Positions 38,960-50,189 of a DNA stretch of 64,000 bases are shown here, in pieces. The notes below the pieces were generated by a model. That model saw nothing but the letters and a program-made list of their open reading frames with translations. It did not search any database and had not been told where the DNA came from. Location: positions 43,648,001-43,712,000 of the forward strand of contig CM075101.1 in assembly GCA_037576195.1 (NCBI GenBank), in the 5' to 3' direction. Origin of the DNA: Phytoseiulus persimilis. Taxonomy: Eukaryota > Arthropoda > Arachnida > Mesostigmata > Phytoseiidae. How positions within the stretch are numbered: the first letter of the stretch is position 1; each line of letters begins with the position of its first letter. Position numbers and translations under genes: made by a program.

Positions 38960-39230
38960 AGTGTACATACTAGTATCCAGTACGGCGAGATGGAGTGCGT
39001 GGGCGAGGCATGTGAGATGGAAGAGAGGCTACTTCCTTCTTGAGGAGCTCCCCCAAATGCTCCATGGCCTTGACCTCGTCAGTGGTCAGACCTTAGATGT
39101 CTCTCAGCTCAAGACCGAACCGCTCGAGTTCTTTCACGGGAACTTCCATGAGGTTCCTGGCGGTGGCTCGATCTCGGAACCCCGAAAAAAGTTCAACAGA
39201 GTTCTTGCAAGGGCACGGAATTTTTCATGA
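38960..39230 (-). pseudogene. Coding remnant between the hAT pieces
   Basis: The minus strand reads FRDRATARNLMEVPVKELER then FGLELRDI, an in-frame TAA, then GLTTDEVKAMEHLGELLKKE and VASLPSHMPRPRTP before a stop. The amphipathic helix-rich text with one internal stop looks like a former protein rather than random frame, and it lies between the BED finger and the RW region on the same strand. It may be part of the same transposon or a captured host fragment. No family was recognised. Confidence 0.35.
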
Positions 39231-39540
39231 ACAGTGTAGCGTCATTCCTGCCGAGAGAGGCCGGTTAGAAAAGTTCTGAAGTAGTTTATTGCAGACGGAA
39301 GGGCGAATCTATGATTGAAACAGTGTCAAATAACGATTCTTTACCGAAGAATGCGCTGTCAAGTCCACTCATGGCATGTGATGGCGGAGCATGCGCCCGC
39401 TCGGCGCAGCGAAGCGAGATCGCTCTTTTATCCCAACTGAGCATCGTTTCATTCGAAACTCCAGTCACCTCTCATTTGTGGAATATTCCATTCTCAAATG
39501 AGGATGTCTATCTTGATAAGTTGGAAAAATTGAAGAAAAC

Positions 39541-39975
39541 TTATCCAGCCTTCGCGTCGCTGAGCTTTCGCGCCAGATTGGTATTGATGGGCCTTGATTT
39601 GGCTAGCCAGATCAGCATTCTCATCGCGGCGTGACTAAACACCTGGCACGGGATGTCGACCACGGTCACTAGCACGGCCACGAGCCACGACCGGAGTGAC
39701 TCTTTGTCGGCCCTTTTGTCCTGCTTGCGGTGCATATTCATGAGAGTTTTCAGGGGCCTCGTCGTGCCTCTGGTTGTCCGTATGCGAGCGCCGCAGATTT
39801 TGCACTCCTGAGTATCTTCGCCGACCTCGATGAATTCGTTCCAGACATCGGCTCGTTGGCCACGCGACCGGCCAACCTTTCGCTTCGTGTCGTTCGAGCG
39901 TTGAGTGGCGGATGATGCTGACATTTCTCCTTCGTCCCCACTACATGATCTCGATGATTCGCCTGCAAATGACAA
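39541..39975 (-). pseudogene. BED-finger N-terminus of a hAT transposase
   Basis: A 144-codon frame. Residues about 42-85 form a BED-type zinc finger: VWNEFIEVGEDTQECKICGA, then RPLKTLMNMHRKQ. The two cysteines (CKIC) and one histidine are present, but the first zinc-binding histidine seems replaced by Leu in KTLMNMH, so the finger is probably dead. Residues 100-130 (VVDIPCQVFSHAAMRMLIW) match the usual post-BED hAT start, a D-x-P-x-x-x-F/V region. It lies on the same strand as, and upstream of, the RW-motif fragment at 38206-38861, the order expected for one transposase split by about 700 bases of intron, insertion or decay. Confidence 0.65.
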
Positions 39976-41602
39976 TCATCCGCCGACAATACCAAGAGAT
40001 ATATGTATACACTCTGCGAAATGATGCGCGCACCCCTGTTCGTTTACCTCTCTGTATTCGGAATACGAAACCCAAATACGGTGCAGATGTCAGCTCAATC
40101 GGACGTTCCACTCAGAAGTTACGTTGGAAAGAGGGTGCGCGCATAACTTAGCAACAGGATGTATATATAGTACATCATGATCATCATCAAAACTTCGGAC
40201 AAGTTGTTCCACTGGATCTTCGGAAAGTAACAATTACCGGTGCCACGGTCCGCAAGATGTCCTTTCTCGGCGAAGAATCTTCTTTTGGATCTTCCTTCCA
40301 GGCTCGCCGGGAACGCTTGGGAGCAGCTTTCTCCTCCCAAGCGTCAGTTTTCTGCGTCTGGTAAAGTGAGGATGCCTTTACCGGAGTTTGCGTAATCTGG
40401 AACAGCCAAAGAAGAACTTGTGAGAACTTTCAGAATAATTTCAGAACCCTCCTTGATTCTGCGAAACTCGGCGCTCCTTCCGGACGGCCTCACGCTCACT
40501 CCGTGGAGGGCGGGCAGATGCCTGGTGTGAGACGCCACTGTCTGGGACACCCTCGCTCCATCCTGTAAGCCTAGCGCGGCCCGCACGACGAGGATCTCAA
40601 TCGAGGAGCAGAGGCAACGGGGCGGCAGTCGGGGGATCGCTACCTGACGGGGAGCTCCTAGCCGGAATCGGCTGAGACGGTGGCCTTCTTCAACGCACTC
40701 GTTCTCATCGTATCATTGAATAAATGATAATTCTGTAAGAATCCCTCGCATTCATCCAAGGCGAGTCTTTCCTCCAAAGGCAGCTGCCTACGGCTCTGTG
40801 GGTATCCGAACGGAACTAAATCAAAACAGAAGATTCGAAATACTCACGACGCTTATGACTTGTCATCTCAACAGTAAAATATAGAAGCGAAACGTGTCCC
40901 CCGTCTGCACTGTGGGCTCTGAATGATGGTTCTGGTGATGGCGACGGATATTCGCACATTGTGTGACATAGCTGTCATAGAGGTTGTGAGCGCGCTCGAG
41001 GAGCTCCATATCTCCCGCACGAAGCAATCACCTAATATAGCAGAGTTCGATATCTGCAACTTTTCTTTATTGTTCACGAGCTCAGTTTTCGGGTAAAAGT
41101 AGGCGACGATGAGGCGTTATTGCCAAGGGAGGAGAGAAGAATATGTAGTGAGGAGTCACAGCATAAGATCATCATATCCTACTGTGAATGCTCCGTTTCT
41201 CATGCCCAAGTCAGAAATTATTTTTTGGATGATTTCGGTGCGTTGGAAACGTCCGTTAATGGTTTATCACCGTTTCCGAGTTCCGAGTCTCGGAAATTCA
41301 TGTCTTAACCCAAGTCGAGGTCCCGAGCGAGTGTCTCGAAAAAATCGTTAGGAGTTGATGGATCCTGGCGTCGAGACATTCATGGATCAATAGGGGAAGT
41401 CGTTATTTGAAGAGCGGGAATAGGCTAAACTTCTGCGAGAGTGTAGATACAGCTTGGAAAGATTCGAGAGGGATCAGATGGAGTGGAACTTGGGACACAG
41501 TATCGTTCAACGTCGAGTTCATGAATATGTTTACGCGAAAGACGGAGGGACCCCTAGAGGTGGAGGAAGGAATGACCACGCGCATGATCCGGCGAGGAAT
41601 CT
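39976..41602. other. Unassigned sequence
   Basis: Short frames only. An ATCATGATCATCATC tract lies near 40175. Nothing else supported. Confidence 0.35.
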
Positions 41603-41776
41603 CCAGATTGGTTGTCAGATTGGTCCCGAAATCACCCACCAGACTCAGCAAAATATTGTCGAATTGGTCCCGGAATCATCCCTCCAGCCTCGGAAAAATA
41701 TTGTCGGATTGGTTCCGGAATCACCCCTCCAGACTCAGAAAAGTATGCTCAGATTTGTGCCGGAATCACCCCCATG
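41603..41776 (+). repeat. 45-base minisatellite, small array 1
   Basis: About four units of the family seen at 51826, each with GATTGGTCCCGGAATCA, CCAGACTCGGAAA and AATATTGTC-type blocks. Divergence between units is higher than in the large array. It is followed at once by the conserved tail at 41777. Confidence 0.8.
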
Positions 41777-41822
41777 TATTCCAGGAGGAATGCGGACAAA
41801 CTGACAGACGAAGCCGATCATA
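41777..41822 (+). repeat. Conserved tail after minisatellite array 1
   Basis: TATTCCAGGAGGAATGCGGA then CAAACTGACAGAC and AAGCCGATCAT. The same tail follows the array at 53426, so array plus tail is a repeated compound unit, likely one end of a mobile element. Confidence 0.7.
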
Positions 41823-41919
41823 AGTGGTAAGCATCCTCGGATCCAAGGTACGAAAAATCAATTTTTGTACCGGCTGGTACGGGAATTCATTTGCATGACT
41901 ACGGAAAATAATGTTTAGT

Positions 41920-42080
41920 CTCGGAATCACCTCTCCAGACTTGGGAAGTATTGGTCAGATCGGTCCCGGAATCACCCCTCAAATCTGGGGAAGTAATGAT
42001 CAGATCGGTCCCGGAAGCACCCCTCCAGACTCGGAAAGTGAAGGTCAGATTGGTCCCGGAATCGCTCCAAGAAATCGATG
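41920..42080 (+). repeat. 45-base minisatellite, small array 2
   Basis: Three to four diverged units (TCGGAATCACCTCTCCAGAC, GATCGGTCCCGGAATCACCC, AGGTCAGATTGGTCCCGGAA). The last unit runs into unrelated sequence just before a non-LTR endonuclease fragment; no tail is present here. Confidence 0.8.
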
Positions 42081-42164
42081 GTCGGTGATCGACCCCCTGG
42101 GGCACGGCAGTCCATAAACTTCAACGAAGTCGCTCAGGGGGTCCACGTTTCACCCCGTGGTCGA

Positions 42165-42620
42165 CAGGTGGAGTTACTATTCACGAACGCAGAGGAGCAC
42201 CTACGCAAGCAACTCCCACAACTACACCAGATCTCATTGATGAAGATCTTGGTGACATTAGTGCCTGTAAAATACTCCTATGTAACCAACTAACCGTCCT
42301 AGTGACAGTATATATGAATCCGGGAACATCATTCGAACTCATTGAAGAGTTCCTACTGAAATATGAACATGTTCTGTCCCCTGGTATACAAAACCAGAGA
42401 ACTTCACTGATTCTATGCGGTGATTTCAATTGGAACTTGAAAGACCCCCCCAGAAAGGAGAAGAATATCGAATTTATGCGTGATCAATTTGAAAATCTTG
42501 AACTAATAACCGATCCTGAGATATCGACAACACGTGGCCGAACATGCATCGATAACATATTCTCGAGAGGCATCCAAGATTGCTACTGTTACACACACAT
42601 AAGCTACTTCAGTCATTAAA
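42165..42620 (+). pseudogene. Non-LTR retrotransposon endonuclease fragment
   Basis: An open + frame carries the AP-endonuclease core of a LINE-type ORF2: GGVTIHER near 42166, LTVLVTVYMNPGTSFELIEE, then LILCGDFNWNL (catalytic GDFN block, Asp and Asn both present) and RGRTCIDNIFSRGI (T-x-ID-x-IF block). It ends at YFSH followed by a stop exactly where the terminal SDH motif should be, so the catalytic His block is disrupted. The N-terminal part with the catalytic Glu and the whole reverse transcriptase are missing. It is opposite in strand to the large element at 43560-48400 and keeps GDFN, which that element has lost, so it comes from a different copy or family. Confidence 0.75.
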
Positions 42621-43559
42621 ACCCGGTATTCACTTTTCTGAGAAAGTTCTGAGCGATCTTCTAACCTTAGCATGACAATTTTATGAACGCCCGTCAAAGT
42701 TCCGGAGCACTGAAGATAGGACCGTCGAAAACAAGTTGAGGGGGACTTTGGGCGGAGGCACTCGAGAAATTTCGGACACATGCCACCGTCATCGATAAGA
42801 AATCTCAATGTGCTGGAGCGTTTCCCCCTCTCGAGGGGGTGGGACACCCCCCAACAAGAAAATCGTCGTCTCGTTTTTTTGTAGGTGTTTCAAAACCGAT
42901 CCGCCGTACTTTAAAATTCATTTACCGACGAATTTCGTCTGTATCCCGGCTTGACGCTAGATTGTTCGCATTTCTGCGCCCCGGTTCAACCCGTGGATGA
43001 ACCGTTCCTGGTTTTTTTTTTCATTGATTTTTCTCCTAAATTTGCATCTCATTATCCTCACTATGCTTCATTTGCATCATTCTCAAGTATCCATTCCTCA
43101 ATAACCGGCTCATCTGCACTCACGCCGTTTAGAATGGAATCTGTGAAGGATCAGGAGTTGGCTCCAAGGTTTGCTCGAAATAGGCGCCTGCACAGACCCC
43201 CGCGCATGAGCGGAGCCGGCGCGCTCCGAGAACTTTTCGCCGAATGTCAACCCCGATACTGAGCCAGACCGCTTCCGTACCTCCTTGAGTCGACTTTCCG
43301 AGGCACTTCATTGGCTCAACAATTTGGAACTCTCGGAGTCCGGTTGCCGATATGTCTTTCTCTGCATGAACCTCGAATTTTCTACTGTCTGAACAATCCC
43401 ACGTCATTTGCGGCTTCTGAGGATAGAGTCGCGTCCCAACTCTGAAAAACTGTCTCGAAGGCAATGAAACAGACTTCCGATCCATCGCAGGCTCCATTCT
43501 GAACGGTATCCAGCATGGGCGCATGGAAGCCGGCCATCGGCGAAAATGCTTTGCAACTA
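42621..43559. other. Unassigned sequence between non-LTR pieces
   Basis: No gene. A hairpin CCCCCTCTCGAGGGGG lies at about 42827. Two 32-base blocks around 43128 and 43506 are similar in inverted orientation (TAGAATGGAATCTGTGAAGG against CAGAATGGAGCCTGCGATGG), possibly ends of a 380-base insertion. Confidence 0.4.
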
Positions 43560-43639
43560 AAAATCATTCATAGTTCATGGTTTATTGGATCTGATTCTTG
43601 TACATATAAATCAACCTTCCAATTCAGGCGCGAGCATGC

Positions 43640-46600
43640 TCAGCGGATCCCTTCTTGTTGCGTTCCCATTCTTCGAGAAATCGCTATGTCGTGTTCACCA
43701 ATGAGCTCATTGCTTGGGCCGAGGCGAGCGGCGAGGTGTTCGTTGGTGTAGTAGAATCCATTGCATCCGAAGATAACGTGTGCCATTGTTTCGGGGTGAA
43801 CTCCACATCGGTCACAGAGTGTGCCTGGGGCAGCTTGGAAGATAGCATTATGATATATTGTTGGGAAGGTCCCAGCTCTCGCTAGGGCTAGTAGGGAGGA
43901 TCCTCTACTATTGTCATATATGTGGGTGATTGTGGTCCTTGACTCTTTGAGAGCTCGGTACAGCTCTTTTCCATCCCGTCTTCCCCGGCCTCATCTTGTA
44001 TGGTCTCAACTTTTTCGGATAGCAGCATTTTGGGCCATCTCGACTCCGGCATTGAGCGGATCTTCGAAAGATACCTGAGCTCACTTTTGGCTTCCCTCGC
44101 TTCGAAGGAGCTCCAGCTCAGCTCCAATGAAAGGTATACGTTTGTTACCTCCCATCCCGGTATACCCAGTGCCCATGGCAGTGCCTCGCGCTTGGCTTTC
44201 TCCAGTTCGTTCGCTGTGTTAGTTGTCATCACGGTAACAGCGTTTGCGTATGTGATTTTCGAGACAGCGACGCCTTCCCAGAATGTTTTGGACTGTTCAA
44301 ACTTGTTGAATCCCTATAGTGTCTGGGCATGCATCTGGTGAAGGACTTTCATCGCATCCGTCTTCCATTTCTCTTCTCGCTTGGAGAGGAAGTTGGAGTC
44401 GTCACTCACGGTGATCCCTAGATATGTGTACTCACGGCTGACAGGGAGGGTTTTGCTTTGTATCCGGAGGGCGTTGCAGTCGCCGAGGGAATGGTTTGAG
44501 AACACAACCACTGCATTCTTCGCGGGCTTGAAGTTCAATCTTCTAACCCTTCTGAATGCCGAGGTGATGATTAGAAGCTCCTGTTGATCCTTGCGGTTGT
44601 GTCCAAGCAGCACCATGTCATCCGCAAAGAACAACCCGTGTAGCACGAAGCGTTTTGGTTCCCGAGCATTCCAAAAGTTTTCTCTCCGCCTGATTCGAAA
44701 TCCGCGCTCATTTTGGATCAGCCGTTTCTCAAGCTCTGTTACGTATAGTATGAACAGAATGCTGCTCGGGGGGCAGCCTTGTTTCACTTCTATGTGAGAG
44801 TGAGAGCATAACCAGTCTGAGATGGCCTCGCCGTGAACAACTCTGACTTCGTTGTTCTCGTATATGCGTGTCAACAGGCTGACCCAACTTGGTTCCATTC
44901 GGAGCCTGCGTAGAATATTCCACAGTCCTTCGCGGTCAATTCTGTCGAAGGCTCGGGAGCAGTCTAGGAAGCAGGCTAGCATTCCTTGCTTGTTTTCCCT
45001 GGCGATATCTATGGCGGAAGTAAGTATGAAGATGTTATCGTCTCCACGCCTACATGGTCCAAGGCCGTTCTGCATCTCCCCCAGGATCTGTTCGATCTCG
45101 ATCCACTCTTGGATCTTTGGAAGGAAGATCTTGGTGAATATCCTGTACAGGACTGGGGTGATGCTGATCGGTCGATATGTGTTCAAGTGTCCCTTCTTAG
45201 AGTTTCCTTTTTCTATGAGGGACACTCTTCCCCGTTTCCAGTCCTCCGGTACGTGTTCGGCTCCGAGAAATAGTCTGTTGAGCAGCTCGGTGATTTGCTT
45301 CACACCTTCACTCTGCAGATTTTTCGAGACTTTCGCTGGGATACCATCGAGGCCACAGCCTGTGCGGTCTTGGATGGTACTCATCGCTCGCTTGACCTCT
45401 TCGGGACCTGTAACGATTCCTGTGGGATCCCTGCTCCCTCGCCACGGGTCCTTTTGATCGATGGTCTTCGAGCAGTTCAGTTCCGACGCCAGTTAGGTGA
45501 GCTATCAAGTTGTCATCCAGAATCAGAAGACCATTTTGGTCTTTGACCTTAGTGCTAGATGACCGTCTCTGCTCTCTTGAACGCACATGTGATGTGTTCG
45601 TTGCCAGGTCTCCAACGCCGCTAATATTGTCGGTATCACGGTGCTTTGTGGTACCATTCCTCATTGGCGTTTCCTCTGTCTCCAGAGTCGGCCGCACTCT
45701 CGGAGCTCGTCTAGAGGCATAGATCGGATCAGTGTGCGGTGACCGCATCGGTGGATGCGTGTTGATTTTTTGATTGCTCCCAGGTCATTTTCCTTAAGGT
45801 CTTCCCATTCCAGTGGAAGGCCATCTGGATCCGCCTCAAGCTGGTTCTCAACTATTTGCGCAGCGAGAAGCGGAAGCATAAAGTGAATCCGTCTTTCGAT
45901 TTTTGGTACATGACTCTGCTGGGCTGTGCGCTTCATTCTCAGGAGATTATGATCGCTCAGGGCTATGGTCCTGTCTCCGTCGACGGTCATGGAGTCTATC
46001 TGACTCAGCGCTGTTTCGTTCACAAGAAAGTAGTCTATCGCTGACTTCCCTCGAGTGAATTCGCCTTTGCATCGCTCAGTCATGTTTAGTACAGTGAGTC
46101 CGTTCTCGATGGAAAACTCCTCGAGGATTTGACCTCTTTTGTTTGATTTTCCATCGAGGCTGGGGATATGCGCATTAGCGATACCACCTATGATAATCTT
46201 ATCCACTGGCGAGCACTTTTGCTTGATGACTGCGTTCATGGATCTGGTGAGGGTTTTGTTTTCCCTTACTGTCCCATATTTCATATAGAAGGATATGAAT
46301 ATCCATCGATGTCTGCCAATCCACGATGCTCGGACAATGAAGTCATTCCCTTTGTGGTTCCAGTCTTCGGCATAGCTTCCCTGTATAGGATAGCTACGCC
46401 ACCGTTCAAGTTTCTCCCAGTCGGGCCTCGCCGGTTGCTGGATATTATAATGTGTCCCTCAATGGGTGGTGCATTTTCGTCATTCATAAGACGCGTTTCA
46501 CATAACATCATTATGTCTACGTTCATGTCGATGAGCCTATCTTTTCCAAGCGCAGCCAACTCGGCCATGCTAGATTTGAAACCACTGATATTGAGAGAGG

Positions 46601-46721
46601 CAAAACATAATTTATTAGCAACAGTCTCGCAAGGTGCTCCTTTGCTTCGGAGTCCACGCTTGCGGCATCGTCCCATAGGCTGAATTGGCTGGATGCTCTT
46701 GTCAGGACCTCGGCGGGGCAC
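43640..46721 (-). pseudogene. ORF2: endonuclease, reverse transcriptase, CCHC
   Basis: Domains in order. AP endonuclease (46650-45880): LCFASLNISGFKS, MMLCETRL (catalytic Glu), GGVAILYRE; then GGIANAHIPSLDG, where GDFNAH is expected, so the catalytic Asp is lost; IDYFLVNE; ALSDHNLL (catalytic SDH). Reverse transcriptase (45384-44400): RPISITPVLYRIFTKI, ACFLDCSRAFDRID (motif A Asp), VKQGCPPSSILFILY (motif B), LFFADDMVLLG (catalytic FADD). C-terminus: SSLLALARAG, then CDRCGVHPETMAHVIFGC, a CCHC knuckle. Lesions: frameshift near 46281, another between 45560 and 45661, another near 45440, an in-frame TAG at 44314-44316, and a frameshift near 43895. The product would have nicked target DNA and reverse transcribed element RNA onto it. 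Confidence 0.85.
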
Positions 46722-46863
46722 CTCTAGGTCCTTTGGAAGGGTGACGCCTTGTTTTGTCGGTCTGGTAGGGCTGGTGGCGTTTTTTCACCGGAGTACCCAC
46801 TGAGCCCAGGTTTGCTGGGCTCTTCGGGGCTCGCTCCTGTGACCGCCCTTGATGCTGTCGTCT

Positions 46864-48312
46864 CTACCCCGGTGCTTTGGGTGCAGATCGGTTTTCTTGT
46901 TCGTTTCTAGGGTTTTTATGCGGAGTTGTTGTTCTACAAAATGTTTCAGGCACATCATTTGTCGGCGTCGCTGCCGCGGTAGCTGCGGGCGCTGTTTTTG
47001 TTTGGGCCTCTTCGACCATCTTCTTCAGAAGTTTCTTTTTCTTGAGAAGGGTCTTGCGGTTTTCCGCATCGGCCTCGAATCGTTTCCTCCTCTCCTCAAG
47101 GAACTGAGCTCTTAGTTCGTCAAGCATAGGAAGCTTTTCGGGAGAGATTCCAAGCTTCTGCTTGACTGGCGCTTTGAGCCAGTCCTCCAAGATTTTGAGG
47201 CCTGCAGTAGCCTGTGTAGGAGAAGGGCGATCCGTTTTGTTGGATGCACGTGGGATTGGCCGCGATAATTCTAGGATCGAGAATCTCAACCAATCTCCTT
47301 CCCGTGACATAATCAGGGCAGGTGATTTTTTCGTTGATTTGCCTGATATGATGAGTATCAGGTGTCTCTATAATCGTGTACCACGCTGCCGAGAGTTTTC
47401 TGACGTGCTTCGCCCTTAACTCCGCTAGAGGGCGGATGATGGAGTCAGCGATAACGTCGTAGCTGACAGGTACGCTGCTGACCATACAGTTGGTTACGTC
47501 CTTGGCTCCGACGTGGACCATCGTATGGAATGAGTGGTTCCGGAAGTCACTAAGGAATTGCTCTGTATTGCTGGCCACGTCAGCAACAACCAGATTCTGC
47601 TTGAGTCTGAACTCGCCAAATGCGCGATCTCCTGCAAGATCTCCGTAGAGGCCGAGCTCAGTGTCGGGAACGTATCTCAGCTTCCGGCAGGGTTTGTCAA
47701 CCTGAATGCATACACTCTTAGATGAGAGACGAGCCTGCCGTTCACTGAGGGAAGGTTGGAGATTCATTTGTGTGATTGCTGCGTCAACCCTTGGGCTGCA
47801 GCATCAACAGAATGCTCAGCAAGGTTCTTCTTGCTGGACCCGAGCTCCGTCTGTTGGGCTTTGACTTGTTCTTCGAGGGCTTGGACCCTCAACTTGAGCT
47901 GTTCAGCTGTTTACAGTGCTTCGTCTAGCTTACTGGCCAGTTGAGCGGCCTCTGACGAATTTTCGTTTGCGCTTTGAAAAGCCAATAGGTAGCGGGAATC
48001 GAGATTGAGCAATTTCGATTACAGGCTGCCGATAGCGCAGCACTGCCCGACTTCGGCCGCAAGTACCTCCACAAGTGGAGCGCACTTGGCACAGGCAGCT
48101 TTGAAACTACTTTCGCTCATATCATCTTCCATACCGTTGTGTTTTCGATGTTTCGGGCAAAATCCCTTCAACACGCACCACCTAAGTGCTTTTACCGGTG
48201 AAAGATACTGTTTAACCGTTGGAAAGTCCGAGAAATTATCTTTTCCACCATCGTCGATTTCGGATGCGCCTCCTCGCTGTGGTTTTGAAAATGATGAGCA
48301 AAAAAATTGCAT
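46864..48312 (-). pseudogene. ORF1: coiled coil plus SGNH-esterase-like domain
   Basis: Read downstream on the minus strand: a Cys-containing start (ACAKCAPLVEVLAAEVGQCC), possibly a zinc-binding part; a coiled coil near 47930-47820 (AEQLKLRVQALEEQVKAQQT); then LVVADVASNTEQFLSDF and TMVHVGAKDVTN, the place of the GxND block III of SGNH hydrolases; and, in a shifted frame at about 47230, DRPSPTQATAGLKILEDWL, which sits where DxxHPT (block V) is expected, with His replaced by Ser. A basic helix-rich tail (KKKKLLKKMVEEAQTK) follows. Lesions: TAA at 48019-48021 and 47911-47913, frameshifts near 47765 and 47300. Esterase-type ORF1 proteins are known in CR1-like elements; membrane or RNA roles are proposed. 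The active-site changes suggest decay. Confidence 0.7.
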
Positions 48313-48400
48313 AAGTGGGAGCGGGGAAGAAAATCGAGTGAGGCATGAAATTCTTTCGAGTGAATGATGATGTTCTGAGCAGGGTTTTCAATCCGTGGCT

Positions 48401-49846
48401 GGCCGCTTCATAAGCGTTCCAAGGAAGCAAAAAAGAGAAGGAGGAGGAGGAAGCGTTGCTGAAATGGGCCCTCATAGACCGCAGAACGGAAAGCCAGACA
48501 TATGTTGGAAGCATGACTGAGTCATGCGATTACAACACTGCCGTTTGATGCCGTACATCAAGCATGCCGCCCAGATAAATCAGCCGTCCGGTTTCCGTGT
48601 GGGATATCGCTGTGACTGAGTTTTGAGCCCTATCAAATTGTGCGAGTGGTTTTACGATTTTCGCGATTTCCCAGGCAGACAGAATCGGCCGATAAGAGTC
48701 TGTGTCTCCAAGACGGAGACTCCCAATATTGGGGAGATCCGGACTATTATGATATTTTCAAGCACAGGAAGTGTGCGGCGGTGTCCTAGGAATTATGAAG
48801 AGCAGGCAAGCGGCACGTCCAAAAGGGAGAAGTTGTTCGTAGATTGACTTGTGGCGTGCGGAAGACCGCGCCGAAACAAATTGGTTAAAGCAGAGCCTCG
48901 TTTCGGGAGTACATTGTCTCAGCCACACCCTGGGATGTCCAAACTCGGATCACTTTCAGAGAGGAAACATCTGCAATCTTCATCCCTCATCTTGCTGCTA
49001 TCAACCCCGACGCAGCGAGGGAGAAAAACGAATAGGGGAGACAGAATCAACTTTAGCAAGCATCAACTTGCTGGGCCACGTAGTAAACACACAAAGGCAG
49101 CCAGAACTCCAGCTCCTTGTCCTAGGGCTGTCCGGAAAAACCTTCGCGAGGCGGGAACCGGAGAGACTTGGCCGCCAAAACATTCTCACTATAAGAGTAA
49201 AACTGAAGCATTTGTAAATCACTCCGCAGATCCATCATGAGCTCGACGGAGACCCTTGGAACGGACGGAAGTATCCTTACCGAACGGAACGGGCGGTGGA
49301 ATACAGAGAAACAACGGAGACCCACTCGAGAAGGGAGACCAAGACCAGGAAATGAACGGAGGAGAAACACTACGGAAACGGAAATTATATACTTATTGCT
49401 GGGCGCAACTCCATTCTCGAGAGATTTCCGACAGTGATCGCCCGCGAGTTCAGAAGCAGGGCCACATTCGACGCAATCAACCTTCCGGTTTCCTCGAAAT
49501 ATCAAAACGTGGGAGAGCCAGGATCTTTCATATTCCGCGTCCTGCTCGATGGAACCCCATCCCTCAGCATCCCTACAGTAGCGTACGCAGGATGAGGCTG
49601 CTCACCTACCACACTTTGAGCCACTGGAGCGCTCAGATACTTTCAAGACGATTGTTGTGTTATACGCGAGTCTCGTACGGAAATCCAAGTTACTGATCTA
49701 AATTATCCTGCATGAAGTCAGCGGAGGCCCAGGCGATAGAGTCACTGCCGTGCGTTCGAATATCGCAGAGGCTGAATCGAGACAGCTGCAGCCGTAAATC
49801 GGCGGAAAGTGAATATTAAAGGGGTGAAATTTGCGGAACCCTCTAC
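48401..49846. other. Unassigned sequence upstream of the non-LTR element
   Basis: Frames of 129 codons at 48851-49240 (+), 146 at 49256-49696 (+) and 127 at 49122-49505 (-) overlap each other and show no domain. No element 5' end or promoter could be defined. Confidence 0.35.
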
Positions 49847-49940
49847 CTGAGGGGTGAGACAAGTGCGGCCAACGAGTGAACCACTGTGTTTGAGCAGGGC
49901 TTTGCACAACTCAAGCGCTCGAAATCGCCGAATCGCTTCC
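49847..49940 (-). mobile_element. Truncated second copy of the hAT MITE
   Basis: In reverse complement this stretch matches the right-hand 95 bases of the complete MITE at 53814-54198: GGAAGCGATTcGGCGATTT, GAGcgcTTGAGtTGTGCAAA, CCCTGCTCAAAC, then GGCCGCACTT and a diverged terminus. The other three quarters of the element are missing. No 8-base duplication is visible, as expected for a truncated old copy. Confidence 0.7.
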
Positions 49941-50189
49941 CCACCCTAATAGAGCCGCAGATTGTATTCCTTGAAGACGGACAGGGTTTTCTTACAGATC
50001 AGACACGTTGGTTTTCCTCCTAACTCCACGAAGAAAAACTTCTCTGTCTATGCAGGCAAGAACCCATCAACGGTGAACTTTCGGCAAGAAAAGAGCTGTA
50101 CTATGGCAGTATTTTTGACAGCCGTGTGATCTCTACTAACTCGCGTCGGATTCAGATATCTGTAGGAGGAACTGGGCACGTTCTATGGG
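49941..50189. other. Unassigned sequence
   Basis: No gene or repeat recognised. Confidence 0.35.

Larger units (their letters stand above)
43560..48400 (-). mobile_element. Decayed APE-type non-LTR retrotransposon, nearly full length
   Basis: A two-gene LINE-like element: ORF1 at 46864-48312, a gap of about 140 bases, ORF2 at 43640-46721, then a short 3' region with AATAAA (complement at 43581-43586) about 55 bases after the ORF2 stop. The esterase-like ORF1, AP-endonuclease, reverse transcriptase and C-terminal CCHC knuckle are the layout of CR1/L2-type and related elements. Multiple frameshifts and stops in both genes show it cannot move. The outer limits are approximate; no target duplication or poly-A tail was recognised. 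Confidence 0.85.
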
